Assembly (NCBI GenBank): GCA_903922535.1
Contig: CAIXUF010000951.1
Span: 1 to 9,756 of the forward strand
Reading direction: 5' to 3'
Length of the DNA: 9,756 nucleotides
Source: Candidatus Hydrogenedentota bacterium
Lineage (GTDB): Bacteria > Hydrogenedentota > Hydrogenedentia > Hydrogenedentiales > CAITNO01
Shown piece by piece: positions 5,020 to 9,756 of this stretch (position 1 is the first letter of the stretch; each line of letters opens with the position of its first letter). The position numbers and the translations under genes were made by a program. Under the pieces are notes generated by a model. The model searched no databases, was not told the DNA's origin, and worked only from the letters and a program-made list of their open reading frames with translations.

Positions 5020-6588
5020 TTAGGCCTCGTAGACCATTTTGTAGCCCATGGCATCGGCCAACGCGACGATGGGTTCTTTGAGGTCGCCATAGGCTGTGAC
5101 GCGGTGCCAGCTCCAGACATCCCACTGGGAGAAGAGCTTCTCGATGTCGCCCACGGGGTCGACACCAAGCTTGGTGCGGCATGCGCGGTCATCGGGGTCG
5201 TTGGCCACGGACTTGCCCTGATGGAAGAGAATCTCCTTGCGGTCGGTGCTGGTGTTGATGGTGGTGGTCATGTAGCCGAGGGGCAGCACAGACCGCACCG
5301 AGGCGCCCTGGCGGTCCTCGGAGTGGGTGAGAATCTCAAAGGGATTGGTGGCTCCCTGCGGGCCGAAGGCCCGATTGGACGCGACGCAGTGGGCATATAC
5401 GATCTGCCGTTTTGCGGTGTCGATGATGGGGTCGGAGATGAAGCCCGTGCGCCCGCCGGTCATGGCGGAGTAGAGCAGCATCGTGGCGGATGAATGCACG
5501 TCGCATTCGCAACCACCCACCAGGCCCTCGTTGCACAGTTCGTGGAAGCCCAGGCACGGGTATGCGTGAATGTGGCCTCCGTAGAATCCGCCCAGGCAGT
5601 TCACTGTAATGCCGTTGGCGTTGTGCTTCTTAAGCACCTGCTTCATGCCCAAGTACATGGCGGCGGAGGTCTGAAGCGTCTCATCCGAGACGCCGTCAAC
5701 CACGGCGGCGGATTTCTTCCACCGGGCCGCGACGGCCTGCGACTCCTCCTTGTCGGCGGCCTTCCAGGCCTCGTTCACTTCGTCAAAGGACACCCTGACC
5801 ACCGGGATGCCCATGAAGGGCTCGTCCTCTCCCGAGGTCTGGTCGCGCACCGCAATCAACTTCGACGCCTTCATCAGGCGCAGCGTTTCCTCGGTGGAGT
5901 TGACCTTCAGCGTGTCGGGTGTGCAGGCCAGGTCGCCGGGCTTGGGCGTGGCACCCATGCGGGCCTTGGTGGTGGCCACGGCGAACTCGGCGGGGGACCC
6001 GCCCTTCTTGATGAGTTCGAAGCACTTTACCGCCGCCACCAGGTCATCGGGGTTGGACGACGCAACGAAACCGACGTTGGGGGTCTTGTCCCGGAGGAAC
6101 TTGGCCATGTATACGAGGAACCCGCCGCTGCCGCCGTACTGGAAGTCGGCATAGAGCACGGGCTTGCCCGTCTCTGCAATGGTCTGCACAACCCGGTTCC
6201 AGCAGTTCATCTGGTAGACGAGATAGCCGTCGATCTTGTTGGCGTCTTCCGCCTTGACAATCTTCTTCGCCTCATCCTCTCCGGTGGCCATGACCGGGAT
6301 GAATTCGAAGTCCGGACAGGCGCCGGTCAGGAGGGAATTGATGCGGTCCATGACGGGCCGGAAATCGAAGCCCACGTTGGGCCAGTCGGGACCGGGCTGC
6401 TTTTCGGCATGGAGCGAGTAGATGACCTTGATCTTCAACTTGCCGCCCGCGTCCGCAGCCCGCGCGGTGCCCGGCGCGGCCAGCGTCCCGATGGCGCCCG
6501 CACAGGCGGCGGCGCAGCCTGCCGCAAGAAACTGCCGCCGGTTGATTCCGCAACACGCACAACCCGTCAGATGATTATCCAGTTTCAT
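5020..6588 (-). CDS. Tat-exported protein with L-fucose/L-arabinose isomerase-like fold
   Basis: The product is 522 aa. It starts at 6588 with GAGG eight bases upstream. The N-terminus has CACC (10-13), then the twin-arginine NRRQFL (16-21), an Ala/Gly-rich core and a likely cut near ARA|AD (44/45). The N-terminal domain has a Rossmann-like pattern: KIKVIYSLH (52-60), KIDGYLVYQMNCW (118-130) and GKPVLYADFQYGG (141-153). The C-terminal half carries VNCLGGF (329-335), PCLGFHELCNEG (344-355), a CECDVHSSATMLL block (360-372) like the CExD..A.TM metal region of FucI/AraA-type isomerases, D387, AHC (399-401), and WHRVTAYGD (494-502) near the end. Members of this fold interconvert aldoses and ketoses with a divalent metal in the cytoplasm; an exported version is unusual and its reaction is unknown. 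Sixteen or so cysteines are present. It has its own candidate promoter and precedes the DUF1080 gene by 28 bp. Fold call moderate to good by motif; function not known. Confidence 0.75.
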   Translation of the reverse strand: MKLDNHLTGCACCGINRRQFLAAGCAAACAGAIGTLAAPGTARAADAGGKLKIKVIYSLHAEKQPGPDWPNVGFDFRPVMDRINSLLTGACPDFEFIPVMATGEDEAKKIVKAEDANKIDGYLVYQMNCWNRVVQTIAETGKPVLYADFQYGGSGGFLVYMAKFLRDKTPNVGFVASSNPDDLVAAVKCFELIKKGGSPAEFAVATTKARMGATPKPGDLACTPDTLKVNSTEETLRLMKASKLIAVRDQTSGEDEPFMGIPVVRVSFDEVNEAWKAADKEESQAVAARWKKSAAVVDGVSDETLQTSAAMYLGMKQVLKKHNANGITVNCLGGFYGGHIHAYPCLGFHELCNEGLVGGCECDVHSSATMLLYSAMTGGRTGFISDPIIDTAKRQIVYAHCVASNRAFGPQGATNPFEILTHSEDRQGASVRSVLPLGYMTTTINTSTDRKEILFHQGKSVANDPDDRACRTKLGVDPVGDIEKLFSQWDVWSWHRVTAYGDLKEPIVALADAMGYKMVYEA

Positions 6589-6632
6589 GGCCGCATCCTC
6601 TTTGGTGTAAGTTTCCTGACAACAACCCCACT

Positions 6633-6661
6633 ACTCTACCCTACCGGCCACATTTTGTCCA
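6633..6661 (-). promoter_or_regulatory. Candidate sigma70-like promoter for the isomerase-like/DUF1080 operon
   Basis: On the minus strand TGGACA (6661-6656, one mismatch to TTGACA) is followed after exactly 17 bp by TAGAGT (6638-6633, four of six to TATAAT). Transcription would start near 6626 and give a leader of about 38 nt. It lies after the hairpin that follows the GH78 gene, so the downstream pair can be expressed separately. Confidence 0.45.
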
Positions 6662-6717
6662 GATCCCGCAAGCAGAAAGAAAACGCAAGCCAAGAAAGGG
6701 CCGGGAACACTGGAAGG

Positions 6718-6736
6718 AAGAGGCCGGAAGCCTCTT
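6718..6736 (-). terminator. Terminator-like hairpin right after the GH78 stop
   Basis: Read on the minus strand: AAGAGGC, loop TTCCG, GCCTCTT, a perfect 7-bp stem beginning immediately after the GH78 TAG, followed by the pyrimidine-rich CCTTCC rather than a pure T-run. It probably ends or weakens GH78 transcripts before the isomerase-like gene. Confidence 0.5.
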
Positions 6737-9502
6737 CTACTGTGCTGACGCAAACCGGTATGTGCCCGACGCAATTTCATACTCTGCCATACCGGCTTCG
6801 TCTTTGACGAGTCGGATGCCCTGCACTTCGGCGACGGCGTGGCCGCTTTCCTGCACCGTTTTCGAATCTGCGGCGGGGATGCGCAACAGTGCGGTGGTGT
6901 TCGCGGGAATCGTGATATTGAATTCAAGCTTCTTTCCGTCGCGCCGCCATTCACTGGTGACCGGGCCCCGAATGGTGTCGTAGGCGGCTTTGGCCCAGGT
7001 GAGGTCTGCGACGGGACTCGGATCAAGGATGATGTGCTTAAAGCCCGGCTGCGCCGTGTCGGGCTTGATGCCGCACAGGCCGCGCGGAAACCACTCCCCC
7101 GCCGCCAGCAGGGTGCTGTGAATGCGGGAGCGTTCGCCGTCCCACCGTTCCCACATTGTGGTGCCGCCCTGTTCGAGCATATAGCCCCAGCCGGGGTAGG
7201 TCTTCTGGTTGGTCATCAGGTAGATGAGGTCGTCGCGGCGCTCTTCGTTCAGGCAGCGGAACAGGAACATGGTGCCGTGCATGCCCGTGTCGATGTGGCC
7301 TTTGTTTGTTTCCACGATGGTCTGTTCGAGGTTCTTGAGTACGGCCGGGCGCAGGTTCTCGGGCACGACGCCGGACAGCAGGGCAAAGGACAGGTAAGCC
7401 TGGCCACCGTCCACATAGCTGTTGCTCTCGGGTTTGAACCAGCGTTGGTGGGTGGCGCGGCGAATTGCGTTCGCCTGTTCGGCGTAGCGCGCGACATCCT
7501 GCTGTTCGCCGAGCACCGCGGCCACTTTGGAGACATTGTCCGCGATATAGGCATAGAAACAGTTGTTGAAGAAGGTGCGCCACTCTTCCGGCGACCAGCG
7601 TCCATCGCCCTGATCATGGCCGGGTGCAACCCAGTCGCCAATAAACCCGTAATGCTCATGCCCGTAGGGCTTGAGCAGGCCGTTTTCCGACTTGGAGTCG
7701 AGGAACGCGACGTACTGTTTCATCGTCGCGTAATTGTCCCGCAGCACGCGCTGATCGCCGTAGTGCTGATACAGGTCCCATGGGAGGAACACGGAGATGG
7801 CACCCCAGGTCGGCCCGCCGCCCGCGCCATGGGGATAGGGCGCGATATTGGGCAGTTCGCCCGTCTCCGGGTTCTGGACATCGCGCCAGTTACCGAGCCA
7901 TTTGGTGTAAAGCGCGCCAAGGTCATAGGCATACAGGGCGGTCTTGGTGGTGATCTGGCCGTCACCGCCGTAGCCAAGCCGTTCGCGGTGCGGACAGTCC
8001 ACGGAGACGCCGCCAGCCGTCACGCAGTCGAAGGTGTACAGGGTGGTCTTGTAGATCTTGTTCAGCAGATCATTGGAGCATTCAAAGGAACCGCGCGCTG
8101 CATAGTCCGTTCGCACGAAGAGTGCCTTGACGTCGCCGGGCTTCGGCTCTTTGGCAAGCCCGCCCACCTTCACATAACGAAACGCGTGATAGTTGAACCG
8201 GTTTCGGAAGACCTCCTTGCCTTTGGAGCGTGGCACATATTCGTCGTGCTGTTTGAAATCAACCCACTCCTTGTCCTGATCGTCCCAGCGCTCAATAAAC
8301 ATCATGCGAACCGGTTCCCCCGGCGTGCCTTTCAGGTGGAACTCGATCATGCCGGTGAGATTGCGCCCGAAATCGACCAGATACTCGTTGGACGGGAGCT
8401 TGGAGATGTTCACCGCAGGAATCGTTTCGGTAATCCGGTTGGGCTCCATCATCATGGCGCCAAGCGTCACTTTGGGTGCGTCCACCGCCACGCCGCTGGA
8501 CCAGCCGGAATCATCCAATTCCAACCTGTCCCAACCGGGCACTTCGGCCTGGGCATCATAGCGTTCGCCCTGCAGGTTGCCCTTTTGAACGTCCCCCAGC
8601 GCCTTGACCGGGCTTGGATGGGCTTTCCATGTTTCGTCGCTGGCAATGCGGACAAAGGTTCCGTTGTCGAGGGTGATTTCCAGTTGCACCCGCGCGATCG
8701 GCCCCGGATGGGTCACGCCGGGAAATTCCGTGCAGTACCAGCCACGTCCCAGCCAGATCCCAAGGCAGTTGGCCCCCTTGCTGATCGCGTCGGTGACGTC
8801 GTAGCTGAGGTAATAGGCGCGCTTGTTGTAGTCGCTGACAGGCGGACTGCACACGTCGTCGCCGATGGCTTTCCCGTTGAGGTGGAGTTCGTAATAGCCC
8901 ATGGCGGCCACATAGGCCACCGCGCGCACCGGCTTTGCATCAAGATTGAACTTGGTGCGGAACAGCGGCGCCGGGGCGTCTCCGGACTTTGGGTAGGTGT
9001 CGGCCGCCTGGCCAATCCATTTCGCACTCCAGTCGGCGGGCTCCAGCAGGCCCATAGTCCAGGAGGACGCCTTGCTCCAGGCGGATGCCTTGTCGTCTTT
9101 GTCCCACGCCCGCACCTTCCAGAAACAGGCCGTGCGCGACACCAACGGTTTGCCCGCATAAGGGATCAACACCGTATCGTCGGAGGAGACTTTGCCCGTA
9201 TCCCACAGGTCGCCCTTATCAGCATTCAGCAATTCACTGGAAGAGGCGACGAGGATCTGATAGGCGGTCTGCCGCTGGCCGCGCTCCTCCGAAGCGACAA
9301 TCCAGCCCAACCGCGGTTCGCGCACGTCAATACCCAGGGGATTGACGAGATATTCGCAACGCAGGCGGTCGACGGACAGCCCGGGGCCGGTCTGGGCGGA
9401 AGCTAGATTGGTGCATATCATTCCCAGCAGCAAACAACAGCCTGCCAACAATCCAACGACACGCAACAGGTCCAGTCGGCGGCCAACAGTCACATGCATC
9501 AT
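6737..9502 (-). CDS. Secreted alpha-L-rhamnosidase, GH78
   Basis: The product is 921 aa, a normal length for the family. It starts at 9502 (second ATG at 9499), with GGGAG seven bases upstream. A Sec signal peptide (basic GRRLDLLR, hydrophobic to about 32) likely ends at ASA|QT (36/37). Domains in order: a fibronectin-like N domain (RCEYLVNPLGID to SWTMGLLE, about 48-153); a Bac_rhamnosid_N lectin-like domain with GYYELHLNGKAIGD (about 200); a beta-sandwich with YLVDFGRNLTGM; the (alpha/alpha)6 barrel from about 480 with DCPHRERLGYGGDGQ (502-516); and a C-terminal beta domain. E507 matches the general acid and E785 in TMWERWDGE the general base of characterised GH78 enzymes, so it should be active. 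The acid motif is one residue shorter than the DCPQRDERLG form, as in one GH78 subgroup. It removes terminal alpha-L-rhamnose from pectin (RG-I), ulvan-like or plant glycosides. Divergent from the gene at 9649; a hairpin follows its stop. Confidence 0.95.
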   Translation of the reverse strand: MMHVTVGRRLDLLRVVGLLAGCCLLLGMICTNLASAQTGPGLSVDRLRCEYLVNPLGIDVREPRLGWIVASEERGQRQTAYQILVASSSELLNADKGDLWDTGKVSSDDTVLIPYAGKPLVSRTACFWKVRAWDKDDKASAWSKASSWTMGLLEPADWSAKWIGQAADTYPKSGDAPAPLFRTKFNLDAKPVRAVAYVAAMGYYELHLNGKAIGDDVCSPPVSDYNKRAYYLSYDVTDAISKGANCLGIWLGRGWYCTEFPGVTHPGPIARVQLEITLDNGTFVRIASDETWKAHPSPVKALGDVQKGNLQGERYDAQAEVPGWDRLELDDSGWSSGVAVDAPKVTLGAMMMEPNRITETIPAVNISKLPSNEYLVDFGRNLTGMIEFHLKGTPGEPVRMMFIERWDDQDKEWVDFKQHDEYVPRSKGKEVFRNRFNYHAFRYVKVGGLAKEPKPGDVKALFVRTDYAARGSFECSNDLLNKIYKTTLYTFDCVTAGGVSVDCPHRERLGYGGDGQITTKTALYAYDLGALYTKWLGNWRDVQNPETGELPNIAPYPHGAGGGPTWGAISVFLPWDLYQHYGDQRVLRDNYATMKQYVAFLDSKSENGLLKPYGHEHYGFIGDWVAPGHDQGDGRWSPEEWRTFFNNCFYAYIADNVSKVAAVLGEQQDVARYAEQANAIRRATHQRWFKPESNSYVDGGQAYLSFALLSGVVPENLRPAVLKNLEQTIVETNKGHIDTGMHGTMFLFRCLNEERRDDLIYLMTNQKTYPGWGYMLEQGGTTMWERWDGERSRIHSTLLAAGEWFPRGLCGIKPDTAQPGFKHIILDPSPVADLTWAKAAYDTIRGPVTSEWRRDGKKLEFNITIPANTTALLRIPAADSKTVQESGHAVAEVQGIRLVKDEAGMAEYEIASGTYRFASAQ

Positions 9503-9585
9503 GAATAGGCTCCCAATGGTTCAATGGTTATTCATACACGTGCATTGTCGCAAAATCCGCCGCCCATTTCCCACCAGACAGGACT

Positions 9586-9616
9586 TTGCCGGAATACGCT
9601 TCGGATTTGCTACTAT
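9586..9616 (+). promoter_or_regulatory. Candidate extended -10 promoter for the right-edge gene
   Basis: TGC-TACTAT (9608-9616) is an extended -10 box (TGn plus a five-of-six match to TATAAT). A weak TTGCCG (9586-9591) lies 19 bp upstream, longer than ideal, which suits a promoter relying on the extended -10. The start point would be near 9623, about 26 nt before ATG 9649. The opposite strand of this 146-bp gap must also hold the GH78 promoter, but no convincing box was seen there. Confidence 0.35.
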
Positions 9617-9648
9617 GGCGGTGGAAACCCAACATAACGGAGCCCGTC

Positions 9649-9756
9649 ATGACTTACCGTAACCGCCTGTGTGTGCTTCTTGCGCTGTTCCCCCTCTGCA
9701 TTGCCGCGCATGCCGCCGATTTTGGGGCGGCCGTCAATGCGCTGCCACCGTTGCCG
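9649..9756 (+). CDS. Secreted protein of unknown function, N-terminal fragment
   Basis: Thirty-six codons are present and the frame is open to the right edge. ATG 9649 follows GGAG (9639-9642) with 6-bp spacing. The peptide has a short basic n-region (MTYRNR), a hydrophobic core LCVLLALFPLCIAA and a probable signal peptidase site AHA|AD (22/23); the mature part starts DFGAAVNALPPLP. Nothing further identifies the family. Divergent from the GH78 gene, with which it shares a 146-bp regulatory gap, so it may belong to the same sugar response. Confidence 0.75.
   Translation, partial: MTYRNRLCVLLALFPLCIAAHAADFGAAVNALPPLP

Noticed and set aside
6839..9406. An 855-codon open frame on the plus strand opposite the GH78 gene
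   Set aside because: Its peptide shows no family motif and is rich in Gly/Val/His/Arg as expected for the complement of a GC-rich gene; the GH78 frame has a complete domain set and both catalytic Glu residues. Similar shadows at 1791-3074, 5494-6807 and 341-1222 were rejected for the same reason.
9503..9560. Possible minus-strand promoter for the GH78 gene (TTGCGA with TATGAA)
   Set aside because: The two hexamers are only about 11 bp apart, and at proper spacing the -10 sequence is poor.

Overview
The window looks like a piece of chromosome from a GC-rich, Gram-negative polysaccharide-degrading bacterium of the PVC/FCB kind, such as Planctomycetota, Hydrogenedentota or Verrucomicrobiota. 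This is inferred from the gene mix: a Tat-exported Gfo/Idh/MocA protein, a DUF1080 lipoprotein, a neutral-ceramidase-like protein, a GH78 rhamnosidase, a Tat-exported sugar-isomerase-fold protein, and a lone prepilin-type protein ending in a DGHV motif. Dispersed repeats (a CCCCC/GGGGG hairpin repeat and TGGACnnnA tandem units) point the same way. The phylum cannot be fixed from this sequence alone. No RNA gene, CRISPR array, transposase or phage gene was seen.

Layout. Positions 1-203 (+) are the end of a GH27 alpha-galactosidase. A 31-bp repeat follows, then a Tat-signal Gfo/Idh/MocA protein (326-1525, +) and a second exact copy of the repeat. Convergent to these is a secreted neutral-ceramidase-like protein (1659-3110, -). 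A 386-bp noncoding stretch (3111-3496) holds candidate promoters, a palindrome and five 9-bp tandem units. It is followed by a pseudopilin-like gene (3497-4132, +) and a 7-bp-stem hairpin. On the minus strand, read right to left, come a GH78 alpha-L-rhamnosidase (9502-6737), a terminator-like hairpin, a sigma70-like promoter, a Tat-exported L-fucose/arabinose-isomerase-fold protein (6588-5020), and 28 bp later a DUF1080 lipoprotein (4991-4203). A divergent secreted protein starts at 9649 and runs off the right edge.

How the genes may work together. Every complete gene carries an export or membrane signal (Sec, Tat, lipoprotein or class III prepilin), so this is a cell-envelope locus. GH27 and GH78 would release galactose and rhamnose from plant- or algal-type glycans. 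The Gfo/Idh/MocA and DUF1080 (3-keto-disaccharide hydrolase fold) proteins suggest redox-assisted glycoside breakdown outside the cytoplasm, and the exported isomerase-fold protein may act on a released sugar. The cooperation is inferred; only the family assignments rest on sequence. The least understood parts are the exported isomerase-fold protein, the Gfo/Idh/MocA protein lacking the EKP lysine, and the ceramidase-like protein with Thr where the nucleophilic Ser is expected.
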